The notes beneath the pieces were generated by a model. The model was not told the origin of the DNA and made no database searches. It saw only the letters and a list, made by a program, of their open reading frames with translations. Shown here piece after piece: positions 13,929 through 23,196 of a stretch of 31,663 nucleotides of DNA; position 1 is the stretch's first letter, and each line of letters starts with the position of its first letter. Made by a program: the position numbers and the translations under genes. This stretch comes from Odoribacteraceae bacterium (lineage in GTDB: Bacteria; Bacteroidota; Bacteroidia; Bacteroidales; Marinifilaceae), in contig JAIRXZ010000107.1 of NCBI GenBank assembly GCA_031267995.1, positions 1 through 31,663 of the forward strand, read 5' to 3'.

Positions 13929-16900
13929 ATGCAAAAAAGAAGAACCACCAAACAGGCACGGGGGGTATTGCTCTTCGTCGCCTGGACGCTCATCACCTTG
14001 TGGCCGCGAGAAGCCGCCGCGCAGCAGGAAGAAAACTTCACCATTGTTCTAAAGAACGCCTCCTTCAAGGAGATCATCAACGAGATTAAGAGAGTTTCCC
14101 ACTACGATTTTGTTTACAGTGACGCCGACGTCAGCGCCTTCGCACGCCGGGATGTCTCCGCCCGCGGGCTGACCATCGACGCCCTCCTGACCGCCTGCCT
14201 GCGGGGCACGGGCTTGACCTACACCGTTAGCGATCGCACGATTGTCATCCGCAAGGAGCAGGTCGCCGCCGCGCAGCGCGCCGTCACCGGCCTGGTCACC
14301 GACACCCGGGGCGAGCCGCTGCCCGGAGCCACCATCAGGATCAAGGGAACAACCATAGGCGTGGCCACCGACAACGACGGCCGTTACAAGCTCACCCTCC
14401 CGGAGGGCGACGCGACGCTCACCTTTTCCTTCATCGGCATGATCCCGCGGGACATCGACGCGGGCACGCGCGCCGTCATCGACATCACCATGGAAGAGGA
14501 GAGCACGGCCATCGACGAAGTGGTTGTCACCGGCTATTTCGAGCGATCGAAAAGCACCTTCACCGGCGCCTTCACCTCCGTCAAGCGCGAGGATCTGCGC
14601 GCCTTCGGGAACGCGAACCTCCTGGACGCCCTGCAAATGATCGACCCCTCCTTCAAAATCAGGGAAAACAACGAGCGGGGATCAGACCCCAACTCCCTCC
14701 CCGACTTCTTCGTTCGCGGCGAGAGCAGCTTCATGGGCAACAGCAACATCCCCACGTTTATCGTGGACGGCCACGAAGTATCGCTGCGCCAGGTCTTCGA
14801 TATGGACATCGACCGCATCGAGAGCCTGAACATCCTCAAGGACGCCTCCGCCACCATCCACTACGGCTCGCGGGCGGCCAACGGCGTCGTGGTCATCGAA
14901 ACGCGCAGACCCGTCGGCGGCAAATTCACCGTCTCCTACGCGAACCGCACCACCCTCTCGCTGCCCGACCTCTCCGGCTACCACCTCCTCAACGCCCGCG
15001 AAAAGCTGGAATACGAAATCGCCGCCGGCCTATTTTCCAGTGACGACCCCGCCAGGCAACACGTGCTGGAGAAGCAGCTGGAATACTACAAGAAAAACGT
15101 CGACCGGGGCGTCAACACCGACTGGCTGTCGCAGCCCACCCGCGCCTCCGTCTCGCACACCCACTCCATCTACGCCGAGGGCGGCTCGGACGCCGTCATC
15201 TACGGCATCGGAGCCAACTACGGGAGAAACGCCGGCGTCATCAAAAAATCGTACCGCGAGAATCTCGGCCTCACCTTCGACCTCACCTACCGCATCCGCA
15301 ACAAAGTCACCATCCGCAACAGCTTCTCCTACGGCCAGGTCAACGTCCAAAACTCCCCCTACGGCTCCTTCGCGGACTACGCCAAGGCCAATCCCTACAA
15401 CCCCATCCGCGACGAAGCAGGCCTCATCAGGAGCTACCCCGTCCACCTGGGCATGGACACCACCATGACCCAATACAACAACCCACTCTACAACGCCAGC
15501 CTCCCCTACAAGGACAGCGAGCGCGTCACCGACATCTCGGACAACCTCTCCGTGGACTACTTCATCACCCCCGCGCTTCGCTACAAAGGCTCCATCAACC
15601 TCGCGAAAAGCTCCAGCGATAAGGACAAATACCTCTCCCCCGACCACTCCTCCTTCCTCGCCGAGAGCAACCCCCTCAAGCGGGGCAGCTACACCATCAC
15701 CGACGGCGAATCCTTCTCCTACAACATCAACAGCGTCCTCTCCTACTCCATGGAGATGGACAAGCACCGCCTCTACGGGGGCGCGGGAATCAATGTCGTC
15801 CAATCGCGGAGCAGCTCCCGCGCCTTCACCGGCATCGGCTTCCTGGACGACCGCTTCAACGAAATCGGCTTCGCCATGGCCTACCCCGAAGGAGGACGAC
15901 CCACCGGCACCGAAGGCACGGAACGCATGATCGGTTTCCTCGGCAACGCCAACTACTCGTATGACGACCGCTACTTTGTCGACCTCTCCGGCCGCGTTGA
16001 CGGATCATCCAAATACGGCAAAGACAAGCGCTACGCCCCCCTCTGGTCGGCAGGCATCGGGTGGAACCTCCACGAAGAAAAGTTCATCCCGAAAATCCGC
16101 GATCTCAACCGCCTCACCCTTCGCGCCTCCATCGGTGTCACCGGCAACCAGCAATTCGACCCCTACATGGCCAAAACCATGCTCCGCTACAGCCCCTCGT
16201 ACACCTACTACCAGTCCACCGGCGCGCTATTCGTCGGCTACGGCAACAAGGCGCTCGAATGGCAGCGAAGCCTCAAGCGGAACATCGGCGCCGACGTCGA
16301 CCTGCTCGACCGCCGCCTCTCCCTCCGCCTCGACTACTACAACGACCGCACCAACGGCCTTCTCCTCCCCGTCAGCGTTCCCCCCTCCCTCGGCTTCACC
16401 ACCTACACGGAAAACTTCGGGGAGCAAAGCAACCGCGGTTTCGAGTTCGACGTCAACGTTGTCATCATCCGTCGCCCCGCGTTGGATTGGGCGGTCAACA
16501 TCAACGGCACGCACAACAAAAACCGCGTGGAGCGCATCAGCAGCGTCCTTGCCGCCCTCAACACCAGCAACCACGCCAACGCGAGCAAAACCCAGCTCGC
16601 CCGACCCATCGCCATGTACGAAGAGGGCGAATCCCTCTCCGCCATCAAAGTCGTCAGATCCCTCGGCATCAACCCCGCCAACGGCAAGGAAATATACCTC
16701 ACCCGCGACGGCGCCGTCACCGAAACCTGGGACTACCGCGACAAAATCACCGCCGGCGACACCGAACCCACCCTCCAGGGAAACATCGCCACCAACATCA
16801 TCGCCGGCCGCTTCTCCATCAACGCCGTCGCCCGCTACGCCTTTGGCGGACAGCTATACAACTCCACCCTCGCCGAACGCGTCGAGGGCGCCGACCCCCG

Positions 16901-17216
16901 CGTCAACGCCGACGAGCGCGTACTCAAGGAACGGTGGAAAAAACCCGGCGACTACTCCTTCTACAAAAACATCGCCGACCGCACTCCCTCCCTCGCCACC
17001 AGTCGTTTCGTCCAAAACAACAACTACTTTGAACTCGCCAACCTCTCCGTCGCCTACCGCGTCAACCCCGCCCTCCTCAAGCGCTACGGCATCACCAGCG
17101 CGCGCCTTGGACTCAACGCCGGCAACCTCCTATACCTCTCCACCATCAAGCGCGAAAGGGGCATCGACTACCCCTTCGCCCGCCAATTCACCTTCTCCCT
17201 CAACCTTAACTTCTAA
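13929..17216 (+). CDS. SusC/RagA-family TonB-dependent receptor with STN signalling domain
   Basis: A 1095-aa outer-membrane transporter that imports a ligand captured with its SusD lipoprotein, powered by TonB. Order: signal peptide (about 1-31, cleavage after EAAA), STN domain (about 35-105, ITIVLKN-type start at FTIVLKNASFKEII), carboxypeptidase-regulatory-like domain (about 116-200, TGLVTDTRGEPLPGATI), plug (about 205-330, with DFFVRGESSF and ASATIHYGSRAANGVVVIETR), then a barrel ending in FTFSLNLNF. The STN domain indicates signalling to the adjacent FecR. No glycoside hydrolase or lyase gene is near, so the cargo may be a peptide or another non-glycan; this is weak inference. SusD follows after 3 nt. 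Confidence 0.95.
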   Translation: MQKRRTTKQARGVLLFVAWTLITLWPREAAAQQEENFTIVLKNASFKEIINEIKRVSHYDFVYSDADVSAFARRDVSARGLTIDALLTACLRGTGLTYTVSDRTIVIRKEQVAAAQRAVTGLVTDTRGEPLPGATIRIKGTTIGVATDNDGRYKLTLPEGDATLTFSFIGMIPRDIDAGTRAVIDITMEEESTAIDEVVVTGYFERSKSTFTGAFTSVKREDLRAFGNANLLDALQMIDPSFKIRENNERGSDPNSLPDFFVRGESSFMGNSNIPTFIVDGHEVSLRQVFDMDIDRIESLNILKDASATIHYGSRAANGVVVIETRRPVGGKFTVSYANRTTLSLPDLSGYHLLNAREKLEYEIAAGLFSSDDPARQHVLEKQLEYYKKNVDRGVNTDWLSQPTRASVSHTHSIYAEGGSDAVIYGIGANYGRNAGVIKKSYRENLGLTFDLTYRIRNKVTIRNSFSYGQVNVQNSPYGSFADYAKANPYNPIRDEAGLIRSYPVHLGMDTTMTQYNNPLYNASLPYKDSERVTDISDNLSVDYFITPALRYKGSINLAKSSSDKDKYLSPDHSSFLAESNPLKRGSYTITDGESFSYNINSVLSYSMEMDKHRLYGGAGINVVQSRSSSRAFTGIGFLDDRFNEIGFAMAYPEGGRPTGTEGTERMIGFLGNANYSYDDRYFVDLSGRVDGSSKYGKDKRYAPLWSAGIGWNLHEEKFIPKIRDLNRLTLRASIGVTGNQQFDPYMAKTMLRYSPSYTYYQSTGALFVGYGNKALEWQRSLKRNIGADVDLLDRRLSLRLDYYNDRTNGLLLPVSVPPSLGFTTYTENFGEQSNRGFEFDVNVVIIRRPALDWAVNINGTHNKNRVERISSVLAALNTSNHANASKTQLARPIAMYEEGESLSAIKVVRSLGINPANGKEIYLTRDGAVTETWDYRDKITAGDTEPTLQGNIATNIIAGRFSINAVARYAFGGQLYNSTLAERVEGADPRVNADERVLKERWKKPGDYSFYKNIADRTPSLATSRFVQNNNYFELANLSVAYRVNPALLKRYGITSARLGLNAGNLLYLSTIKRERGIDYPFARQFTFSLNLNF

Positions 17217-17219
17217 AAC

Positions 17220-18626
17220 ATGAAAATCATTCACCATACCCTCGCCGCGGCCATGCTCGCCCTCGTCGCCTGCAACGACTGGCTCGACGTCACCCCCCTT
17301 GGCCAGATTGACGAAGACAAAATGTTCGCCGAAGAACGCGGATTCCAGGAAACACTCGCCGGCAGCTACAGCCAGCTCACCGACGTCGCCGCCTACGGCC
17401 GCGAACTCACCGTCGGATTCCCCGATGAAATCGCCCGCTACTGGAACGAGCGCAGCGACTTCTACAACTTCAAGTACGGAGAAACCCCCGCCGTCGCCCG
17501 TCTCCTCGCCACCTGGAACAAAATGTACGAAACCATCGCCAACCTCAACCTCCTCATCGACCACGCCAAGGGACGCGAGCAAACACTCCCCCGCCACAAC
17601 CTCATCGTCGGTGAAGCCAAAGGCCTCCGCGCCTACCTCCACCTCGACCTCCTCCGTCTCTTCGGCCCCGTCCTCCCGGACGGCATGGACAGCCCCTCCA
17701 TCCCCTACCGCGATGAATTCTCCAACAACATCGCCCGCCGGGAAACCGCCCGCGCCATCATCGCCAAGATCGAGGCCGACCTCCTCGAAGCCCGCCGCCT
17801 CCTCCGGGAAGACCCCATCCACCAATACGGCAGGCTCAACACCACCATCGTCGACAACTCCCGCGAAAGCAAGGCCTACGCCTACCTCTACCGCGGCTGT
17901 CGCCTCAACTACCACGCCGTCACCGCCACGCTCGCCCGCCTCAACCTCCTCGTCGGCAAAAAAGCGGAAGCCCTCGTCCTCGCCAACGAAGTCATCAACT
18001 CCGGAGCCTTCCGCCTCGGCAGCGCCGACCCCCTCGACTTCATGTTCCAGCCCGAACTCGTCTGGGGACTACACCACGCCACCATCGCCGACCACCTCGG
18101 CGCCAACTTCATCACCTCCTACACCATCGACGACGCCTTCCGCGCATTCGTCTACGCCGGCGGCAACGGCCTACCCGACGACGCCCGCCTCAACCACTGG
18201 TTCGGCCAGACGGCCACCACCCCCGCCGTCAACTTCCTCGCCAAATACAACCGCGTCATGCAAGGCACCGTCGACGTCACCCGCTGGCGCCCCGTCATCC
18301 CCATGATCCGCCTCACCGAACTCTACTACATCGCCGCCGAAGCCCTCCTCGACACCGACCTCCCCGCCGCCCGCCAGCTCCTCCAAACCGTCCGCGACGC
18401 CCGCGGCCTCACCGCCGCCCAGCTCCCCGCCGCCCTCACCCGCGAGGAGATGCTCCAGCAAATCATCCTCGAACAACTCAAGGAAAACTGGGGCGAGGGA
18501 AAAATGTTCTACACCTACAAGCGCCTCTCCCACCCCATCATCATCCGCCAGAGCGCCATCCCCACCACCAGCGCCACCTTCGTGCTCCCCATCCCCCGCG
18601 AAGAAATCGAATACGGCAACAACTAA
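17220..18626 (+). CDS. SusD/RagB-family nutrient-binding outer-membrane lipoprotein
   Basis: A 468-aa surface lipoprotein acting as the lid of the SusC transporter. The lipobox is LVAC with Cys18, followed by DWLDVTPLGQIDEDKMF, the typical SusD start, then helical TPR-like repeats (WNKMYETIANLNLLID, AKGLRAYLHLDLLRLFGP) and a C-terminal segment with PMIRLTELYYIAAEALL and QLKENWGEGKMFYTYKRL. It starts 3 nt after the SusC stop in the same operon. The sense strand is very C-rich, as in the two following genes. Confidence 0.94.
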   Translation: MKIIHHTLAAAMLALVACNDWLDVTPLGQIDEDKMFAEERGFQETLAGSYSQLTDVAAYGRELTVGFPDEIARYWNERSDFYNFKYGETPAVARLLATWNKMYETIANLNLLIDHAKGREQTLPRHNLIVGEAKGLRAYLHLDLLRLFGPVLPDGMDSPSIPYRDEFSNNIARRETARAIIAKIEADLLEARRLLREDPIHQYGRLNTTIVDNSRESKAYAYLYRGCRLNYHAVTATLARLNLLVGKKAEALVLANEVINSGAFRLGSADPLDFMFQPELVWGLHHATIADHLGANFITSYTIDDAFRAFVYAGGNGLPDDARLNHWFGQTATTPAVNFLAKYNRVMQGTVDVTRWRPVIPMIRLTELYYIAAEALLDTDLPAARQLLQTVRDARGLTAAQLPAALTREEMLQQIILEQLKENWGEGKMFYTYKRLSHPIIIRQSAIPTTSATFVLPIPREEIEYGNN

Positions 18627-18638
18627 AACATCAAAAAC

Positions 18639-19367
18639 ATGAAAAAATACCACCTCGTCATCGTCGCCGCCATCCTCGCCACCGCCTGCGCCGAGGCCAG
18701 CAAGGAAATGTTCCGCGCCAACGCCGCCATCCACTTCAAAATGCCCGCCGGCGACACCACCCTCATCACCCGCGGCGACACCATCATCTACTCCTTCGCC
18801 TTCGACCCCGTCGCCACCCGCAGGGAGATATGCATCCCCGTCGAACTCATCGGTTTCGCCGCCGACCGCGACAGGACGTACCGCGTCCTCCTCACCCCCG
18901 ACACCAACACCCGCGAGGGCGACCACCACCTCCCCGTCAACCCCCTCCAGACCCTCCCCGCCGGAAAAACCACTGACTCCCTCCGCGTCACCTTCCTCCG
19001 CGCCCCCGACATGCAGCAAAGCGTCAGGAAAATACACCTCGCCATCCGCGACGGGGGCGACCTCGCCGCCGGCACACGCGAGCGCCTCACCGTCACCATC
19101 CAGGTATCCGACATCCTCCAGCGACCCGCCTGGTGGAACGAATGGTGGAACGAATACTTCGGCGGCGCCTACGACCCCCAGATCTACCGCGCCTGGATGA
19201 ACATCTGGGGAGGCGCCGGCGACCTCACCGCCTACCCATACCCCGGCTGGTGGTACGCCCCCCAGGTGCTCACCGCCCTCATCGACCTCAAAGCCTACTT
19301 CGACCAGCACGAAACCTACTACATCAACAACCCCACCGTCCGCATCATCATCCCCTACCCCAACTAA
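18639..19367 (+). CDS. DUF4843-family lipoprotein
   Basis: A 242-aa lipoprotein (lipobox ATAC, Cys17). The N-terminal half is beta-rich, with FAFDPVATRREICIPVELIG, TYRVLLTPDTNTREGDHHL and SLRVTFLRAPDM. The C-terminal part has the Trp-rich signature RPAWWNEWWNEYFGGAYDPQ and YRAWMNIWGG seen in DUF4843 proteins encoded behind SusCD pairs. It lies 12 nt after susD. It is presumably a surface-exposed accessory of the transporter; molecular role unknown. Confidence 0.85.
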   Translation: MKKYHLVIVAAILATACAEASKEMFRANAAIHFKMPAGDTTLITRGDTIIYSFAFDPVATRREICIPVELIGFAADRDRTYRVLLTPDTNTREGDHHLPVNPLQTLPAGKTTDSLRVTFLRAPDMQQSVRKIHLAIRDGGDLAAGTRERLTVTIQVSDILQRPAWWNEWWNEYFGGAYDPQIYRAWMNIWGGAGDLTAYPYPGWWYAPQVLTALIDLKAYFDQHETYYINNPTVRIIIPYPN

Positions 19368-19379
19368 AAACATCGAAAC

Positions 19380-20831
19380 ATGAAAACAACCATAATCGCC
19401 CTCCTCGCCCTCGCCGCCATCGCCTGCAACAAGGATCGCGGCAACTACAACTACGCCCCACCCACCGACATCGAAATCAGCGGTATCCCCGCCGACACCC
19501 TCTATCGCCTCGACCAGTACGACACCCTCCGCCTCGCCCCCATCCTCCGCCGCCACGGCGCCGCCACCAACACCGCCATCGACACGGCCGCCCTCGCCCA
19601 CGAGTGGAAAATCAACTACAAAACCGTCTCCACCAGCCCCAACCCCGCCATCGTCATCCGCGAAACCCCAAATAAAACCACCGCCTACTACCCCGCCTCA
19701 CTCGCGATCACCGACAAAAACACCGGCCTCAAGTACTACCGCGACTTCCGCCTCACCGTCGCCACCTCCCTCACCAACGGCCTCTTCATCCTCTCGCGCC
19801 GCGCCGACGAAACCGCCAACCTCTCCTTCCAGCGCCGCGACCGCCCGGCAGCCCCCCTCGTCCACGACCTCTTCGAGGCCGCCAATCCTACCTTCGGCCA
19901 GCTCGGCAAAAACCCCAAACAGATCTTCTACCAGGGACTCATGGGCGTCAAGCTCGGCATCACCTGCGCCGGCGGCGACCACCCCATCGCCATCCTCGAC
20001 CCCGCCACTCTCGCCCTCACCCGCTTCTACACCGCCCAGGCCATCCGCGGCGGCTACAGCGGCGACTTCACCCCCGAACTCCTCACCCTCCACGTCGGCG
20101 GAATGATCGCCGGCGGCGGCAAAATATACTCCTACAACTACATGAACAACGAGGCGCTCTACCGCCCCGTCCCCCTCGTCGACGGCGAACGCCAATTCGC
20201 CCCCTGGGCGGACACCAACCCCTCCGTCGACGCCTACCTCTGGGTAGCCTACGACGACAAGGCCGGCGAATTCGTCACCCTCGAACCCGGCAACGACCCC
20301 CTCCTCTACGACAAAATCACCCCCCTCCTCCCCGCCACCGCGGCCCAGCGCTTCCTCGCCGCCGGCAAATACAGCTCCTCCAGCCTGCGCGTCATCCTCC
20401 GCGACACCACCGACAACACCGCCTGCCTCTACGGCCTGGACGTCACCTACACCATGGATCCCTCCACCTACGCCGTCATCGTCAACACCGCCCTCGCCCC
20501 CCACACCCGCGTCGCCGGCCTCGTTGACGCCTCGTCCGCGTGCCTCTACAACACCGAGTACTGGTACATCGCCACCGGCAACACCCTCCGCCGCCTCCAC
20601 GAGCGCGGCACCGCGCCACTCCCCTGGTTCACCGCCCCCGCCGGCGTCATCACCGCCATCGCCCCGGACATCCCCGGCCCCTCCGCCCGACGACTGTTTA
20701 TCGCTACCCTCGACGGCGACAAAAGCCAAATCCACACCATCGACATCGCCAACGGCAACCCCCTCGGCGCCCCCCTCGAGATGACCGGCCGAATCGTCTC
20801 CATGCTCGCCAAGGGCGCCTGGAGTTATTAA
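19380..20831 (+). CDS. PKD-like family lipoprotein of the SusCD locus
   Basis: A 483-aa lipoprotein (lipobox AIAC, Cys16) with the start NKDRGNYNYAPPTDIEISGI typical of the PKD-like lipoproteins that accompany SusC-SusD-DUF4843. An N-terminal Ig/PKD-like domain (about 25-135) precedes a repeat-rich region in which segments such as TNGLFILSRR, HVGGMIAGGGKIYSYN and RRLFIATLDGDKSQIHTID suggest a propeller-like fold. It follows the DUF4843 gene after 12 nt and is the last gene of the operon. It ends 3 bp before palindrome array 3. Confidence 0.82.
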   Translation: MKTTIIALLALAAIACNKDRGNYNYAPPTDIEISGIPADTLYRLDQYDTLRLAPILRRHGAATNTAIDTAALAHEWKINYKTVSTSPNPAIVIRETPNKTTAYYPASLAITDKNTGLKYYRDFRLTVATSLTNGLFILSRRADETANLSFQRRDRPAAPLVHDLFEAANPTFGQLGKNPKQIFYQGLMGVKLGITCAGGDHPIAILDPATLALTRFYTAQAIRGGYSGDFTPELLTLHVGGMIAGGGKIYSYNYMNNEALYRPVPLVDGERQFAPWADTNPSVDAYLWVAYDDKAGEFVTLEPGNDPLLYDKITPLLPATAAQRFLAAGKYSSSSLRVILRDTTDNTACLYGLDVTYTMDPSTYAVIVNTALAPHTRVAGLVDASSACLYNTEYWYIATGNTLRRLHERGTAPLPWFTAPAGVITAIAPDIPGPSARRLFIATLDGDKSQIHTIDIANGNPLGAPLEMTGRIVSMLAKGAWSY

Positions 20832-20833
20832 CG

Positions 20834-21177
20834 CCGCGAACGCGAGCGTGTTGGTCGCCAACGCGAACGTGTTGGTCGCCAACGCGCCCGTGATGGTCGC
20901 CAACGCGAGCGTGTTGGTCGCCAACGCGGGTATGATGGTCGAAAACGCGGGCATGTTTGCCGCGAAAACGGGCGTGATCGAAAAAATCACGCGTGTGATA
21001 AAGAAAATCACGCGTGTGATAATAAAAAACACGCGTGTGATATTTTTTATCACGCGTGTGATAATGAAAATCACGCGTGTGATATTTTTAATCACGCGTG
21101 TGGCAAAAAAAATCACGCGTGTGATATTTTTAATCACACGCGTGATTTTCTTTATCACGCGCGTGATTTTCGCCAAA
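20834..21177. repeat. Array 3 of palindromes on an exact 21-bp period
   Basis: Located between the convergent ends of the PKD-like lipoprotein and lutC genes. The right part has nine units with centres exactly 21 bp apart (20992.5 to 21160.5), cores TCACGCGTGTGA, TCACACGCGTGA and TCACGCGCGTGA, with A- or T-run spacers. The left part has 21-bp repeats of AACGCG followed by GTGTTGGTCGCC (AAC at 20839, 20860, 20881, 20902, 20923 and 20944) in the same register. Read on the plus strand, the whole gives heptads VLVANAN then VIKKITR, but that frame continues antisense through most of lutC, so it is not convincing as a protein. It could also help end both convergent transcripts. Confidence 0.85.
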
Positions 21178-21216
21178 AGACCCGAGTTTTCGAGGAATAG
21201 AGAAGTGTTCGCGAGA

Positions 21217-21792
21217 TCAAAGAATGATGACGGTAAGCCCTTTAGCGCCATGCGCGCCGATAACGAGGGATTGCTCGATATCAGCCGTCTTGGAAGGCCC
21301 GGAGATGAAGACGCCGAAGCCGGCGCTGACGCGCGCGCGGCCGTAAGCCTCGTGCATGTTATTGACAATATCGGCGCGGTGCAGGAGAATGGCGAGGTAA
21401 TCGGGAATAAAATAGAGCGCGCGCTCCTTAGTATTATGTGTAATCCAAACCGCCCCGTTCTCGGCCACGCCAAAGTCGCCCGCGACGACGGCAAGGTGCA
21501 CCCCGTCGAGATCGCGCGGGTCGGCGAGATCATCGGGATTGACGGTGGCAATGGTAACACCGGGCAGGTTAGAAGCAATCACGCGCGCGTCCGGGTAAAG
21601 CTCGCGTAGGAGCCGGTTTGGATCGTCGCCGGGGGTAAGCTCGACGGCGTCGCCACCGACAAGGCGGAGCGTCTCCGTAAATTGCTTGACTTTATCGGGA
21701 TAAGTAATGGCCTCGAGGCAAACATCCGGCATCGGGCAATCGGGAATGGCGCGGCGGCGGAGGCGGGCGAGGATTTCGTCTTTGTGTGTCAT
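21217..21792 (-). CDS. lutC: LutC/YkgG-family subunit of the L-lactate oxidation complex
   Basis: A 191-aa protein of the LUD domain family. It has the expected N-terminus (KDEILARLRRR), a middle DDLADPRDLDGVHLAVVAGDFGVAENGAVWI, and the C-terminal motif VSAGFGVFISGPSKTADIEQSLVIGAHGAKGL, in which GPSKTADIE is the family signature. With LutA and LutB it forms the non-flavin L-lactate dehydrogenase that converts lactate to pyruvate. It is the last gene of aldA-lutA-lutB-lutC, 15 nt after lutB. Confidence 0.93.
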   Translation of the reverse strand: MTHKDEILARLRRRAIPDCPMPDVCLEAITYPDKVKQFTETLRLVGGDAVELTPGDDPNRLLRELYPDARVIASNLPGVTIATVNPDDLADPRDLDGVHLAVVAGDFGVAENGAVWITHNTKERALYFIPDYLAILLHRADIVNNMHEAYGRARVSAGFGVFISGPSKTADIEQSLVIGAHGAKGLTVIIL

Positions 21793-21807
21793 GTCCGTTG
21801 TAACAAG

Positions 21808-23196
21808 TTATTTCGATTTTTCGCGCGAGGCTTTGACCTTCCCCCTCTTCCACGCCCTCGTGAAGGATTCGCCGGCGAACGGGGGCATCTCCCTGTCCCT
21901 CCCCCACGCGTTGAGGCGGTTATAGACCAGAAACCGGGGCAGCCGGTTGACAAGAGGCGCCAGCCGGAGGACATTTTCATAGAGTTTCGGGGAGGTAAAG
22001 AGAAGTCGAAGAACGCGCGAAATCAATTTCTTGGGCGCGCTGGCCAGGTGCATGGAATCGAGCTGCTGCCGCCAGCGGTAAGTCTGGTCGGCGAGATCCA
22101 CCTTGGCGGGGCACGCGTCATTGCAGGAGTAGCAGAGGGAGCACGCGGGGATATCGCCGGCGTGCGCGCGGGGATCGCGGGACATGCCGAGCTGCATGCC
22201 GATGGGGCCGGGGATGAGGTAGCTATACGCGTAGCCTCCGGCGTGCCGGTAAGCGGGGCAGGTGTTCATGCACGCGCCGCAGCGCAGGCACTTGAGGGTC
22301 TGGGCGTGCTCGGGATTGGCGAGGGTATCCGTCCTGCCATTGTCCACCAGTATAACGTGCATTTGGCAGCCGGGGCGCGGGGCGCGGTGGTGGGTGGTAT
22401 AGGCGGTGACGGGCTGTCCCGTGGCCGATCGGGCGAGCAGTCGGGTGTAGACGGCGAGCGCGCCGGCGTCGGGAATAACCTTCTCGATCCCCGCGGAGAC
22501 AACGTGGAGCGGCGCCAGGGCAACCCCCATGTCGGCATTCCCCTCGTTGGTGCAGACGACGACGTCGCCGCTGTCGGCAACGCAGAAATTGGCGCCGGTC
22601 ATGGCCGCGTCGGCGGTGAGGAAGTGCTGGCGGAGGTGCCGGCGGGCGGCGCGGGTGAGGTAGGTGGGATCGCTGTTGCCGGGATCGGTATGCAGCTTCT
22701 CCTCGAAGAGCTTGCCGACGGCCTGGCGGGTGAGGTGGATGGCGGGCATGACAATGTGGGAGGGGGGCTGGCCGGCAAGCTGGAGGATACGCTCGCCGAG
22801 GTCGCTCTCGACAACCTCGATGCCCGCGGCCTGGAGATAAGGGTTGAGGTGGCACTCCTCCGCGAGCATGGATTTGCTTTTGACGAGTTTCTTGACGCCG
22901 GCGCTTTGCAGGATCTCCAAAACGAGGCGGTTGTGCTCCACCGCGTCGGCAGCCCAGTGGACGGTGATGCCGTTGGCGGCGGCGCTGTCGGCAAACTGCT
23001 CGAGATAGTGATCGAGGCGCAAGAGGGTGTGGGTTTTTATCTGGCTGGCGAGATGCCGGAGCTGCTCCCATTCGGGGATGGAACGGGCATTGGCGTCGCG
23101 CTTTTGGCGAACCATCCAGAGGGTATCGTCGTGCCACTTGGCGCGTTCGGCATCGCGGAGGAATCGCGCGGCCGCTTTCGGGTAGTTATCTTTCAT
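21808..23196 (-). CDS. lutB: LutB/YkgF-family iron-sulfur subunit of the L-lactate oxidation complex
   Basis: A 462-aa protein with an N-terminal LUD domain (about 60-270, including VVVCTNEGNADM) and two [4Fe-4S] motifs, C303-x2-C-x2-C-x3-C313 (CLRCGACMNTCP) and C352-x2-C-x2-C-x3-C362 (CSLCYSCNDACP), followed by a basic C-terminus. I start it at 23196, where ATG overlaps the lutA stop (ATGA) and homology begins; the frame is open further upstream only as a shadow of lutA. It passes electrons from lactate oxidation; the final acceptor is not evident from the sequence. Confidence 0.94.
   Translation of the reverse strand: MKDNYPKAAARFLRDAERAKWHDDTLWMVRQKRDANARSIPEWEQLRHLASQIKTHTLLRLDHYLEQFADSAAANGITVHWAADAVEHNRLVLEILQSAGVKKLVKSKSMLAEECHLNPYLQAAGIEVVESDLGERILQLAGQPPSHIVMPAIHLTRQAVGKLFEEKLHTDPGNSDPTYLTRAARRHLRQHFLTADAAMTGANFCVADSGDVVVCTNEGNADMGVALAPLHVVSAGIEKVIPDAGALAVYTRLLARSATGQPVTAYTTHHRAPRPGCQMHVILVDNGRTDTLANPEHAQTLKCLRCGACMNTCPAYRHAGGYAYSYLIPGPIGMQLGMSRDPRAHAGDIPACSLCYSCNDACPAKVDLADQTYRWRQQLDSMHLASAPKKLISRVLRLLFTSPKLYENVLRLAPLVNRLPRFLVYNRLNAWGRDREMPPFAGESFTRAWKRGKVKASREKSK

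Noticed and set aside
20848..21609. 253-aa open frame over array 3
   Set aside because: Its second half is the antisense of lutC and its first half is only the 21-bp repeat; no family match or leader supports it.
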